Positions 8,367 to 16,637 of a stretch of 64,000 nucleotides of DNA are shown piece after piece. Source of the DNA: DATDAH01 sp963792205 (GTDB lineage: Bacteria; Actinomycetota; Acidimicrobiia; Acidimicrobiales; DATDAH01); assembly GCA_963792205.1 (NCBI GenBank), contig CAWBVI010000003.1, forward strand, positions 124,001-188,000, read 5' to 3'. Positions within the stretch are counted from its first letter, which is position 1. Every line of letters begins with the position of its first letter. A model generated the notes under the pieces. It saw only the letters and a program-made list of their open reading frames with translations, had not been told where the DNA came from and did not search any database. The translations under genes and the position numbers were made by a program.

Positions 8367-8372
8367 TAGCGT
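8367..8372 (+). promoter_or_regulatory. Leaderless -10 element (TAGCGT) for the aldehyde dehydrogenase gene
   Basis: TAGCGT ends 7 nt before the ATG at 8380; no separate Shine-Dalgarno is needed in this arrangement. Confidence 0.5.
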
Positions 8373-8379
8373 TCGAGGC

Positions 8380-9804
8380 ATGGCCGACCAACTCCCGATG
8401 ATCATCGGCGACGAGCGCGTCACCTCCGACGACAGCATCGAGGTCCGGTCGCCCTTCGACGGATCCCTCGCCGGGACCGTGGCGAAGGGCAACGAGTCGC
8501 ACCTCGACCGCGCCGTCGCCGTCGCCAAGGCGCTCCATGCCGACGGGCCGCTCCCGGCCCACGAGCGCGCCGCTGTCCTCGACCGGGCCGCCCGCGCCCT
8601 CGCCGAGCGGGTGGAGGAGTTCGCCGCGGTCATCTCGGCCGAGGCGGCCAAGCCGATCAAGACGGCGCGGGTCGAGGCCACGCGGGCCGTCGACACCTTC
8701 GCGTTCGCCGCCGCCGTGGCTCGCACGCTGGGGGGCGAGCTCATCCCGCTCGACGCCAGCGCCGCGGGCGAGGGCAAGGTCGGCTGGGTCAAACGGGTGC
8801 CCATCGGGGTCATCGCCGGCATCTCGCCCTTCAACTTCCCGCTGAACCTGGTCAGCCACAAGGTGGCGCCAGCCATCGCCGCGGGTTGCCCCGTCGTGCT
8901 CAAGCCCGCGTCCTCCACTCCCTTGTCGGCGCTGAAGCTGGGCGAGCTGCTGGTCGACGAGTGCGGCCTGCCGCCGGGCTGGCTGAACGTGGTGCCCTGT
9001 GCCGGGGCGACGGCCAACCACCTGGTCGAGCACCCGGATGTGGCCATGATCACCTTCACCGGGTCCCCGCCGGTGGGCTGGGGCATCCGGGCCAGGGCGG
9101 CGACCAAGAAGGTCGGCCTCGAGCTCGGCAACAACGCCCCGGTGGTCATCGAGCCCGACGGCGACTGGGCGACGGCGGCCGCCAAGATCAAGGTCGCGGG
9201 CTACAGCCACGCCGGGCAGTCCTGCATCTCCACCCAGCGGGTGTACGTGCACGAGACCGTTGCCGCCGACTTCACCGAAGCCCTGGTGAAGGAGGTGGAG
9301 ACCCTGGTGGTGGGCGATCCCGCCGACGAGGCCACCGACGTGTCCGCGCTCATCGATGCCGGCGAGACCGAGCGGGTGCGGGAGTGGATCGACGAGGCGA
9401 CCGCCGCGGGGGCCGAGGTGGCCACCGGCGGCGACCTCACCGGTGACGACGTGCTCAAGCCAACCGTGCTCACCAGCGTGACCGACGACATGAAGGTCTG
9501 CGCCCTGGAGGTGTTCGGCCCCGTGGTGAGCGTGGCCACCTACACCGACTACGACGACGCCCTCGCCCGCGCCAACGACACCCGTTACGGCCTGCAGGCC
9601 GCGGTGTTCACGTCCGATCTCGGCAAGGCCCTCAAGGCCGCCGACCGCCTCGACTTCGGTGGCGTGCTCGTCAACGAGGTCCCCACCTGGCGCGCCGACC
9701 ACATGCCCTACGGCGGCCTCCGCGACTCCGGCAACACGAGGGAGGGCCCGCCCTACGCCGTCCGCGAGATGACCGAGCAGCGTCTCATCGTCATGCAGCC
9801 CTGA
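8380..9804 (+). CDS. NAD(P)-dependent aldehyde dehydrogenase
   Basis: 474 residues, ALDH superfamily. Visible elements are the nucleotide-binding start GVIAGISPFNFPLNL, VVLKPASSTPLSALK, FTGSPPVGW, the general-base region VGLELGNNAP (Glu248; the usual LELGG reads LELGN), the catalytic cysteine in AGQSCISTQRV (Cys282) and EVFGPVVSV. This set resembles the GapN/succinate-semialdehyde or glyceraldehyde-3-phosphate group, but substrate is not clear. Transcription is probably leaderless. Its stop overlaps the end of the convergent nurA-like gene by 14 bp. Confidence 0.92.
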   Translation: MADQLPMIIGDERVTSDDSIEVRSPFDGSLAGTVAKGNESHLDRAVAVAKALHADGPLPAHERAAVLDRAARALAERVEEFAAVISAEAAKPIKTARVEATRAVDTFAFAAAVARTLGGELIPLDASAAGEGKVGWVKRVPIGVIAGISPFNFPLNLVSHKVAPAIAAGCPVVLKPASSTPLSALKLGELLVDECGLPPGWLNVVPCAGATANHLVEHPDVAMITFTGSPPVGWGIRARAATKKVGLELGNNAPVVIEPDGDWATAAAKIKVAGYSHAGQSCISTQRVYVHETVAADFTEALVKEVETLVVGDPADEATDVSALIDAGETERVREWIDEATAAGAEVATGGDLTGDDVLKPTVLTSVTDDMKVCALEVFGPVVSVATYTDYDDALARANDTRYGLQAAVFTSDLGKALKAADRLDFGGVLVNEVPTWRADHMPYGGLRDSGNTREGPPYAVREMTEQRLIVMQP

Positions 9805-10717
9805 CCGCTGAGCGGAGGGCGCGGTACCAGAGGCGGGAGTCGCCGAGGCGACGCTTGAGCTCGCGTTCTAGGCCGGCGATCGGGTAGAGGTTCTGCGGAG
9901 CCCGGGGGTCCTTGTGGCCCTCGGAGGCGAACCTGGGGAGTGCACTCGTGACCTGGTCGGCCAGGACGATCGCTTCCTCGATCGGCAGGTCCCCGGCCGC
10001 TTCGCACCGGACCACGCCCCACCAACCGTGGTCCCGGGGACCGGGCAGCCGCAGGTACCAGCTCCACCGCTGGAACGGGCCACCGATGCGGAACACGGGC
10101 GTTCGCTGGCCCGCGTCGAGGGCGGGGACGACGTCGGTGGCGGGCGGCGTCAGGTAAGGGGCCTGGTGGGTCTTCACGTAGCCGACGGCGCCGACCAGCC
10201 CGTCCCGCCGGTGCGTGAGGGGACCGTCGACCACCAGCAGCTCACCCTCCGTGCGCTCGACCGCCGCGGACACATCGGCCTCCAGCACGGCCATCCGGCC
10301 CTGCAGGGCGAGGACGAGGTCCTCGGTGTCGTCGGCGGTGACCGTGTGGCGGGCGAACTCGCCGTGCACGGTGCTGATCCCGGTCGGGCCGCCCTCCCGG
10401 CAGAACAACGTGTGGCGGACCTCGGCCTGCTCGACGGTGGCCCGGCCATTGCAGCGGACCGCCCCCGCCGCGTACGACGCGCAGATGCCCGGAGCGGGCG
10501 GACCCTCGTCGGGCTCGATCCAGAGCCGGGCCTCCACCCGGCGCACGCCGTCGACGAACACCAGGCCCTCGGGCGGATCGGCCTGCGGCGAGATCGGCGC
10601 CCAGCGGTCCGGCGGCGTCTCGACGCCGAGATCGGTGGGCACGGCCGGCGCCGCCGACGGGTCGGCCAACCCCGGCGCCCCGAACTCCGGCGCCCACGAC
10701 TCGACCGCGACCCTCAT
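9791..10717 (-). CDS. nurA: NurA-like 5'-3' nuclease, last gene of the herA-sbcD-sbcC-nurA operon
   Basis: 308 residues. Three spaced motifs fit the RNase H-like NurA domain: GLVFVDGVRRVEARLW with Asp56, LLVVDGPLTHR with Asp164, and GAVGYVKTHQAPYL with Lys182; further on are FQRWSWYLRLPG and a NLYPIAGLERELKRRLGD tail. In archaea NurA docks on the HerA translocase and resects DNA ends to 3' overhangs with Mre11-Rad50. The ATG overlaps the sbcC stop (ATGA), and herA, sbcD and sbcC precede it in one transcript. That context raises the confidence well above the motifs alone, since sequence conservation in NurA is low. Confidence 0.78.
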   Translation of the reverse strand: MRVAVESWAPEFGAPGLADPSAAPAVPTDLGVETPPDRWAPISPQADPPEGLVFVDGVRRVEARLWIEPDEGPPAPGICASYAAGAVRCNGRATVEQAEVRHTLFCREGGPTGISTVHGEFARHTVTADDTEDLVLALQGRMAVLEADVSAAVERTEGELLVVDGPLTHRRDGLVGAVGYVKTHQAPYLTPPATDVVPALDAGQRTPVFRIGGPFQRWSWYLRLPGPRDHGWWGVVRCEAAGDLPIEEAIVLADQVTSALPRFASEGHKDPRAPQNLYPIAGLERELKRRLGDSRLWYRALRSAVRAA

Positions 10718-13113
10718 GCGTCGACCCTCGTGACGGTGCTGGTGGAGGGGCCCTTGCGGACCTCGAAGCGGACGGGGAGGCGCTCGGCCAGCTCGCGGAC
10801 GTGGCTCACGACGCCGACCATGCGGCCGGACGCGCCGAGCTCCTCGAGCGCGGTGGCGACGACGTCGAGGGTGTCCAGGTCGAGCGAGCCGAACCCCTCG
10901 TCGCAGAAGATCGACTCGAGGCGGGCGCTGCCGCCCGCGGCCAGATCGGCCACCTGGTCGGCCAGGGCCAGCGCCAAGGCGAGCGACGCCAGGAACGTCT
11001 CGCCCCCCGACAGGGTCTTGGCGCCCCGCACGGCATCGGCGTTGGCGTGGTCGACGACGGCGAAGTCGGCGCCCCGGCCGTCGAGGGTCAGCGAGTAGGC
11101 GCCCGCACTCAGCTCGCGCAGGACCTCGGTGGCCCCCGCGACCAGGCGCTGCAGCGCCTCGTCGAGGATCCACTTCTCGAACCGGTCGGCGCGCAGGTGG
11201 CGCCCGAGCTCCTCGGCGACCTGGTGCTGCTCGACCAGGCCGGCCCGCTGGCTCTCGAAGATCTGCACCTTCTCGCGATCGCGGGCGAGGGACGACGCCC
11301 GGGTGCGGGCCTTCTCGCGGGCCTCGGTGGCGGCGTCCCGGGGCTCGCCGGCGCCGACGGCCACCTCCAGCTCGACGCAGGTCTCGCGGATGCGCTGGTC
11401 GATGCCCGTTCGTTCCTCCTCGGTGGCCTCGACCACCGCCCGGGCCGCCGCGACCTGCTCCTCGCGCTCGGGCCGGACCTCGTCGGCCCAGGCGACCAGG
11501 GTCGACCAGGCCCCGCCGAGGTCGGAGCGATCGGCCGACGGCGGACGCGAGGCGGCCAGGCGGTCGCGGGTCTCGTCGAACAGGGACCACAGCGCCTGCT
11601 CCTCGCCCGCAAGCTCCCGGGCTCGCCGCTCGGCCCCCTCCCGGTCCCGACGACGCTGCTTCTCGGTCTCCCTGGCCGTCCGCAGGTCGGCTTCCCGCCG
11701 GTCGAGGTCGGCCAGCGTGGCCTCGACCGCCGCCTGGTCGAGGCCGTCGCCGAGGCGCTGGTCCAGGTCGGCAACCGTCTGGCGCACCTCGGCCAGCAGG
11801 GTCGCGGCCTTGTCGTGCTCCCGCTGGGCCTTGCGCTCGGCGTCGTGGGCCGTCTGCATCGCCGTGTTCGCCTGCGCCAAGGCCCCCTCCGCCTCGGTCA
11901 CGTCGGCGGCGTCATCATGGTGCGGGAGGTCGCGCACGACCTGCCGGCAGACCGGGCAGGCGGCGCCGGGCACCAGGTCGTGGGCCAGCGACGCGGCCAG
12001 GTTGCGATCCCGGGCCCCGGCCATGGCGACCTGGGCCTGGGCGTAGGTGGCGTCGGCCCCCTCTCGCACCGCGACGGTGGCCTCCAGGACGTTGGCCCGC
12101 TCCTGCTCGATGGTCTCGCCGTTTGCGATGCGCTCGCCCTGCTCGGCCCGTTGGGCCAGCAGCGTGAGCCGCTCGCGGAGCGCGACCCGGTCGGAGACGT
12201 CGGCCATCGCCGCCTCGGCCTGTTCGAGGAACCCCTCTGCCGCCTCGTGGTCCTTGGTCAGGAGGTCCTGCTCGGCCTTGGCCTCCCTGGCCTTGGTGGC
12301 GAGCGCGGCGACGTCGGCCGGCACCGCCAGGCCCGTCAGCTCCGCCACCCGGGCCGTCGCCTCATCGACCTCGGCCTTCGCCTTGGCGATGGTCGCGGCC
12401 AGCTCCTCCAGCCGGGGCCGGGCCTCGTCGATGCGGTCGACCAGCTTGTCGAGCACCCCCACCCGGCGCTCGGCCTCGGCCACGGCCTCGTCGGAGGCGT
12501 CGGCCAAGGTCTCGAGCTGGCCGTCGAGGACAGCCACGTGGCTCTGGGCCGCCATCGCCCGGGTCCGGGCCTCCTGGCCCATGCGCTCGTACACCCCGAG
12601 GTCGAGGAGGGCGAGGAGCATGTCCTGGCGCTTGGACGGCTTGGCGTGGAGCAGGGCGGCGAACTCGCCCTGGGGCAGGACGACGCAGGTGCAGAAGTGC
12701 TCGAAGCTGAGGCCGAGCAGCGCCTCGACCGCCGCGGTCACGCCGTCGGCGTCGCCGGCCAGGGTCTCCACCCCTCCCGCTTCGTCGCGGCGCTCCAGCC
12801 GGGCCTCCCGGGTGGTGGCCCCGGTCTTGGTGGCGCCGACCACCCGCACGGCGGTGTACCCGGTCCCGTCGACGCTGAAGTCGAGCTGGACCCGGGCCTG
12901 GAGGAGCCCCTGGCTGATGACGGGCGACACGGCCCGGCGGTCGGTGAGCCGGGGCACCGAGCCGTAGAGGGCGAAGATCATGGCGTCGATGAGGCTCGAC
13001 TTGCCGGCTCCGGTGGGGCCGGCCAGGGCGAAGAGGTCGGCCCCCGCGAAGTCCACCTCCGCCTGCTCACGGAAGGCCGTGAAGCCGTCGAGCACCAGCC
13101 GCTCAGGCCGCAT
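10714..13113 (-). CDS. sbcC: SbcC/Rad50-type SMC-like ATPase subunit
   Basis: 799 residues. N-terminal Walker A (GPTGAGKSS, residues 32-40) follows the typical RPERLVLDGFTAFREQAEVD start, the Q-loop region VVLPQGEFAALL is near 145, and long Ala/Glu/Arg-rich coiled coils flank the zinc hook CPVC at 386-389. The C-terminal ATPase half has the signature LSGGETFLASLALALALA and Walker B IFCDEGFGSLD. With SbcD it forms the complex that processes DNA ends, hairpins and protein-blocked ends. At 799 residues it is short for SbcC, closer to archaeal Rad50. Its start overlaps the sbcD end by 11 bp and its stop overlaps nurA by 4 bp. Confidence 0.95.
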   Translation of the reverse strand: MRPERLVLDGFTAFREQAEVDFAGADLFALAGPTGAGKSSLIDAMIFALYGSVPRLTDRRAVSPVISQGLLQARVQLDFSVDGTGYTAVRVVGATKTGATTREARLERRDEAGGVETLAGDADGVTAAVEALLGLSFEHFCTCVVLPQGEFAALLHAKPSKRQDMLLALLDLGVYERMGQEARTRAMAAQSHVAVLDGQLETLADASDEAVAEAERRVGVLDKLVDRIDEARPRLEELAATIAKAKAEVDEATARVAELTGLAVPADVAALATKAREAKAEQDLLTKDHEAAEGFLEQAEAAMADVSDRVALRERLTLLAQRAEQGERIANGETIEQERANVLEATVAVREGADATYAQAQVAMAGARDRNLAASLAHDLVPGAACPVCRQVVRDLPHHDDAADVTEAEGALAQANTAMQTAHDAERKAQREHDKAATLLAEVRQTVADLDQRLGDGLDQAAVEATLADLDRREADLRTARETEKQRRRDREGAERRARELAGEEQALWSLFDETRDRLAASRPPSADRSDLGGAWSTLVAWADEVRPEREEQVAAARAVVEATEEERTGIDQRIRETCVELEVAVGAGEPRDAATEAREKARTRASSLARDREKVQIFESQRAGLVEQHQVAEELGRHLRADRFEKWILDEALQRLVAGATEVLRELSAGAYSLTLDGRGADFAVVDHANADAVRGAKTLSGGETFLASLALALALADQVADLAAGGSARLESIFCDEGFGSLDLDTLDVVATALEELGASGRMVGVVSHVRELAERLPVRFEVRKGPSTSTVTRVDA

Positions 13114-14269
13114 CGCCGGCCCCCGCCTCGCTCACCTCGTCGTGCAGGTCACGGAACAGAGCGAGCAGCCGATCGTCGTCGACGCCCTGCTCGTCGAGGT
13201 ACTCCGCGAACAGCTCCTCGGGCGTCCGGCCCGACCGCGCCGGTCGCTCAGCACCCCCCGCGGCCTCGACCGGCCGGGCGGACACGGCCACGGCATTGGG
13301 CAGCAGCGCCCGCACCTCTTCGGCCAGACCGGCCCGGGCCGGCTCGTCCACCTCCACCCGCAGCCAGGCGTCACCGACCTCTCCCGCGAGGCCGCCGAGC
13401 TCGGCCAGGGTGCCTCGCACCGTGCGCAGCGCCCGGCCGGCGGTGAGCTCGACCGGCCGGACCGTCGCCGGGGTCCCCGCCACCGCCTCCACCACGAGGA
13501 CCGACTTGCGGTCCGACTCCTCGCCGAAGTCGAGGGCCAAGGGGGATCCGGCGTACCAGGCCGGGCTCGCGGCGGGCACGGACTGCGTGCGGTGCAGATG
13601 GCCGAGGGCGACGTAGTGCAGCGAGCCCGGGAAGGCCGAAGGGGGCAGGGCGTACTGGAAGATCGTGTGAGCCGAGCGTTCGCCGCCACCGAGGACGCCC
13701 CCCGCCACCATGGCGTGGGCGGCGAGCACGTTCACCGTGTCGGCCCCTTCCAGGCCTTCGCACAGGTGAGCGACCAGGCGACGGAGGCGCTCGGCGTAGG
13801 TTGCCGAGTGGTCGGCGGCCTGGCCCGCCATGAGGTCGTCGGCGCGGACGATGCCCCGCTGGCTGATGAACGGCAGCAGCGCGAGGTTCACCGCCTCGCC
13901 GCCGTCCGTGGTGAAGCGCAGGACCCCACCCTCGGTGGCCCGGGCCGGCTCGGCCAGCAGGGTCACCCGGCCGAGCTCGAGCAGGGGGGTGACCGCGGCC
14001 AGCCGCCGCGGGTTGTCGTGGTTGCCGGCGATGACGACCACCCGGGCGCCGGTGCCGGCCAGGCCGAGCAGGTGGCGGTACACGATGGCCTCGGACTCGG
14101 GTGACGGTGCGGCGGTCTCGAACAGGTCGCCGGTGACCAGGACCAGGTCGACCGCCTCGGCGGCGGCCACCGCGGTGATCTCGGACAACACCGCGTCGTG
14201 CTCGTCGGCCCGGCTCTGGCCCCGCATGGCCTTGCCGACGTGCCAGTCGCTGGTGTGGAGCAGCTTCAC
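13103..14269 (-). CDS. sbcD: SbcD/Mre11-type nuclease subunit
   Basis: 388 residues, calcineurin-like phosphoesterase. All the metal-binding motifs are present: HTSDWHVG (Asp8, His10), VTGDLFE, IAGNHDNP, AAHAM and ALGHLHR. The cap and C-terminal region ends in acidic helices (EELFAEYLDEQG) likely to contact SbcC. Mn-dependent exonuclease/endonuclease partner of the SbcC ATPase. The GTG start at 14269 overlaps the herA stop by 4 bp (GTGA), so the operon order is herA, sbcD, sbcC, nurA. Confidence 0.95.
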   Translation of the reverse strand: MKLLHTSDWHVGKAMRGQSRADEHDAVLSEITAVAAAEAVDLVLVTGDLFETAAPSPESEAIVYRHLLGLAGTGARVVVIAGNHDNPRRLAAVTPLLELGRVTLLAEPARATEGGVLRFTTDGGEAVNLALLPFISQRGIVRADDLMAGQAADHSATYAERLRRLVAHLCEGLEGADTVNVLAAHAMVAGGVLGGGERSAHTIFQYALPPSAFPGSLHYVALGHLHRTQSVPAASPAWYAGSPLALDFGEESDRKSVLVVEAVAGTPATVRPVELTAGRALRTVRGTLAELGGLAGEVGDAWLRVEVDEPARAGLAEEVRALLPNAVAVSARPVEAAGGAERPARSGRTPEELFAEYLDEQGVDDDRLLALFRDLHDEVSEAGAGDAA

Positions 14270-15942
14270 AGGCCGTCGAAGGGGTCGTCGGGCTGGACGG
14301 TGGCCTGCGGGTTGGCGCCGGCCTCCGCGGCGCGGGTGGCCCACGCGGGGAAGGGGAACTGGGTGACCAGGGGGACCGGGAGGTGGGGCTGGGCGACGAG
14401 CATCGTCCCGGGCTTGATGATCGTGGCCCGGTCCCGCTGCACCGGGGGGAGGAAGCCGTACTCGCCCCGCCCCGCCTCGGCGGGGTCGAGACGGCCCACC
14501 ACCCGGATGGCGCAGTTGGCCACGATGCGGCGCTCCACCTCCGACGCCGTCTGCTGCGCGCCGATGAGGATGATCCCGAGGGAGCGGCCCCGCTCGGCCA
14601 CGTCGAGCAGGATCTCCTTGATCGGGCTCGACCCCTCTCGGGGCGCGTACTTGTTGAGCTCGTCGAGGACGACGAACTGCAGCGGGCGGGCGGTGCCCTC
14701 GCGCTCCTTCTTGTCGAAGGCCCGGCGCAGGACCACGCCGACGACGAAGCGCTTGGCCCGGTCGTTCAGGTTGTGGAGGTCGACCACGGTCACCTGCTCG
14801 TCGAAGCGCACAAGGTGCGAGTCGGCGTCGGGCACGTCGGCCCGGACCAACCGGTCGAGGTGGCGGATCGAGCTGTGCAGGCGACGGATGAAGGCGTTGA
14901 CGGTGCCGGCCCCGATCGCCCGACCCGCCCAGTGCTCGCCGTCGTCCTCGTCCAGGACCCGCGCCTCGATGATCTCGACCAGCTGGCGGAACGTCCGGGC
15001 CGTCTCGCCGCCGATGCGCACGGCCCCCTCGCCCGCCGGCTGGACCTCGTCGGAGGCCAGCCGGGCCGTCACGTTGTGGACGACCATCGTGTACTGCTGG
15101 CGGTCGTCCTCGGCATCGGCGAACAGGAACGGGAGCAGCTCGTCCCGGCAGAACTGCTCGAGCGTCCAGAAGAAGGAGGTCACCCCACCGTGGCGACCGC
15201 TCACGTCGGGCGCCGCCGTGGGATCGTCGCGGCGAGGCGGGGCCCACACACCGAGGCTGGCGAAGGCGCCGACCGGCAGTCCCAGGCCCGTGTACTTCAC
15301 CGCCTCGTCGGGTTCGAGGCGGGCGTTGGGGTGGTCGAGGAAGAGCAGGTCCTCACCCTTGACGTTGAAGATGAGGGCCTTGGTGTTGACCGCCTCGGCC
15401 CCCAGCACCCCGGAGTTGAACAGGCTGTACAGGAGGAAGGTGGCGTAGCTGGTCTTGGTGGCCACGCCCGAGACGCCGCTGATGTTGACGTGGGCGCCCT
15501 TGGTCCCGTCGAGGAACTCGAGGTCGAGGTAGAGCGGCTCTTCGTTCCGGGAGAGGCCGGCCGGGAGCTTCCGCTCCATCTGGTCGAAGAACAGGGCCTG
15601 GTCCCGCGCCTCGCCGGTCGCCCGCTCGACCTCGGTGCCGGGAAGGGGTGGGACGTAGACCTCCGGCTCGAAGCGCGTGCTCTGGATCAGGGCGGCCCGG
15701 CTGACCTCGGCGGGCAGGATCCCGTCCTCGATCAGGAACACGTCGCTGTCGAGCTGGGCCCCTTCGTGGCGGGCCCGGACCTGGCTGACCATGCCGAAGA
15801 TCTGCACCCGGCGACCGTCGGGCAGGAGCCGTTCCAGGGCGACCACGTCGTCGAGCTGGAGGAAGGAACCGGGCGCGATCCCGACCCAGAACTCGAGGGG
15901 CGTGGCGTCCTCGGTCCCGATCACCCTGCCGACGAGCGCCAT
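14266..15942 (-). CDS. herA: HerA-like hexameric DNA translocase ATPase
   Basis: 558 residues. An N-terminal HAS-barrel (MALVGRVIGTEDATPLEFW to about 110) precedes a RecA/FtsK-superfamily ATPase. The P-loop reads SGVSGVATKTS (residues 155-165): Thr replaces the usual Gly before the Lys, which I believe is a known variant among bacterial HAS-barrel ATPases. Walker B is FVVLDELNKYAP (Asp427, Glu428), followed by GAQQTASEVERRI as the sensor segment and an arginine-rich VVGRLD. In archaea HerA drives NurA during end resection; other bacterial HerA proteins partner with defence effectors such as SIR2. Leaderless promoter upstream at 15950-15955. First gene of the operon. Confidence 0.9.
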   Translation of the reverse strand: MALVGRVIGTEDATPLEFWVGIAPGSFLQLDDVVALERLLPDGRRVQIFGMVSQVRARHEGAQLDSDVFLIEDGILPAEVSRAALIQSTRFEPEVYVPPLPGTEVERATGEARDQALFFDQMERKLPAGLSRNEEPLYLDLEFLDGTKGAHVNISGVSGVATKTSYATFLLYSLFNSGVLGAEAVNTKALIFNVKGEDLLFLDHPNARLEPDEAVKYTGLGLPVGAFASLGVWAPPRRDDPTAAPDVSGRHGGVTSFFWTLEQFCRDELLPFLFADAEDDRQQYTMVVHNVTARLASDEVQPAGEGAVRIGGETARTFRQLVEIIEARVLDEDDGEHWAGRAIGAGTVNAFIRRLHSSIRHLDRLVRADVPDADSHLVRFDEQVTVVDLHNLNDRAKRFVVGVVLRRAFDKKEREGTARPLQFVVLDELNKYAPREGSSPIKEILLDVAERGRSLGIILIGAQQTASEVERRIVANCAIRVVGRLDPAEAGRGEYGFLPPVQRDRATIIKPGTMLVAQPHLPVPLVTQFPFPAWATRAAEAGANPQATVQPDDPFDGL

Positions 15943-15949
15943 CGCTCGG

Positions 15950-15955
15950 ACCGTA
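15950..15955 (-). promoter_or_regulatory. Leaderless -10 element (TACGGT) for the herA-sbcD-sbcC-nurA operon
   Basis: On the minus strand TACGGT ends 7 nt before the herA ATG. No Shine-Dalgarno is visible ahead of that ATG, while the three downstream genes rely on overlaps. Confidence 0.5.
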
Positions 15956-16044
15956 CCAACCGGGGGTGACAGGCCCGTGGGTACTGCTCCTCCCACATCT
16001 GAGCAATGACTGACTCGATGACTCACGCCTCGGTGACGCTTAGG

Positions 16045-16587
16045 TCACTGGGTGCGGGTGACGAAGCGGCACGAGTCCTCGGCCGCGATCGCGGCTTCGA
16101 GGTCGGCGTCGCCGAGGTCGTCCTGGACGTCGGGCTTCACCAGGGAGCGGGGCTTCTCCAGCTCGACGACCAGCTGGGCCTTCCGGTAGTTGGTCGACTC
16201 GGGGTCGGGATCCGGGATGGCGACGATCTCCTCGCGGAAGCCCTGGAGGTCGGCGGCCGCCTCGGCCTGACCCTCGCGGAGGTCGGCGGCCAGCGCCCGG
16301 CCGCCATCGCTGTCGGGGAACTCGATCTCGGCCAGGTCGGCACCGAGCGCGTCCGTGCGGGCGATGACCTCGTCGATCGCCGCCAGCATGAGGGGCTGCA
16401 GGTCGACGCCCTCCTGCATGTCGCCCTGGGTGGCGTTCACCACCTCGGCCGTGTCGTTGGTCCAGGAGACGAGGGCCTGGCAGGCTCCCCGGGCCACCTC
16501 GGCGCCGCTCACCCCCGCACCGTCGTCGCCGCAGGCCACCAGGCCCAGCCCCACGAGCGCGACGAGGCCGAATGGAGCGAGGCGCAC
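16045..16587 (-). CDS. Small lipoprotein of unknown function
   Basis: 180 residues starting at a GTG (16587). The signal VRLAPFGLVALVGLGLVACG has lipobox LVAC. The mature part is acidic and helical (GAEVARGACQALVSWTNDTAEVVN, DEVIARTDALGADLAEIEFP) with two cysteines, ending DSCRFVTRTQ. No family recognised; a similar four-helix small lipoprotein occurs at 58119-58499. Divergent from the SurE-domain lipoprotein, with a leaderless -10 (TATCGT) upstream. Confidence 0.7.
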   Translation of the reverse strand: MRLAPFGLVALVGLGLVACGDDGAGVSGAEVARGACQALVSWTNDTAEVVNATQGDMQEGVDLQPLMLAAIDEVIARTDALGADLAEIEFPDSDGGRALAADLREGQAEAAADLQGFREEIVAIPDPDPESTNYRKAQLVVELEKPRSLVKPDVQDDLGDADLEAAIAAEDSCRFVTRTQ

Positions 16588-16594
16588 GCGGCCG

Positions 16595-16600
16595 ACGATA
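16595..16600 (-). promoter_or_regulatory. Leaderless -10 element (TATCGT) for the small lipoprotein gene
   Basis: Minus-strand TATCGT ends 7 nt before the GTG at 16587. Confidence 0.45.
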
Positions 16601-16637
16601 CTGACCGCCCACGGAGACGAACCGGGGGAGAAACGTG

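Noticed and set aside
9791..15942. Whether the herA operon is a SIR2-HerA or DUF4297-HerA phage defence locus
   Set aside because: No SIR2 or DUF4297 effector is adjacent; the partners are SbcCD and a NurA-like nuclease, which fits end resection better.
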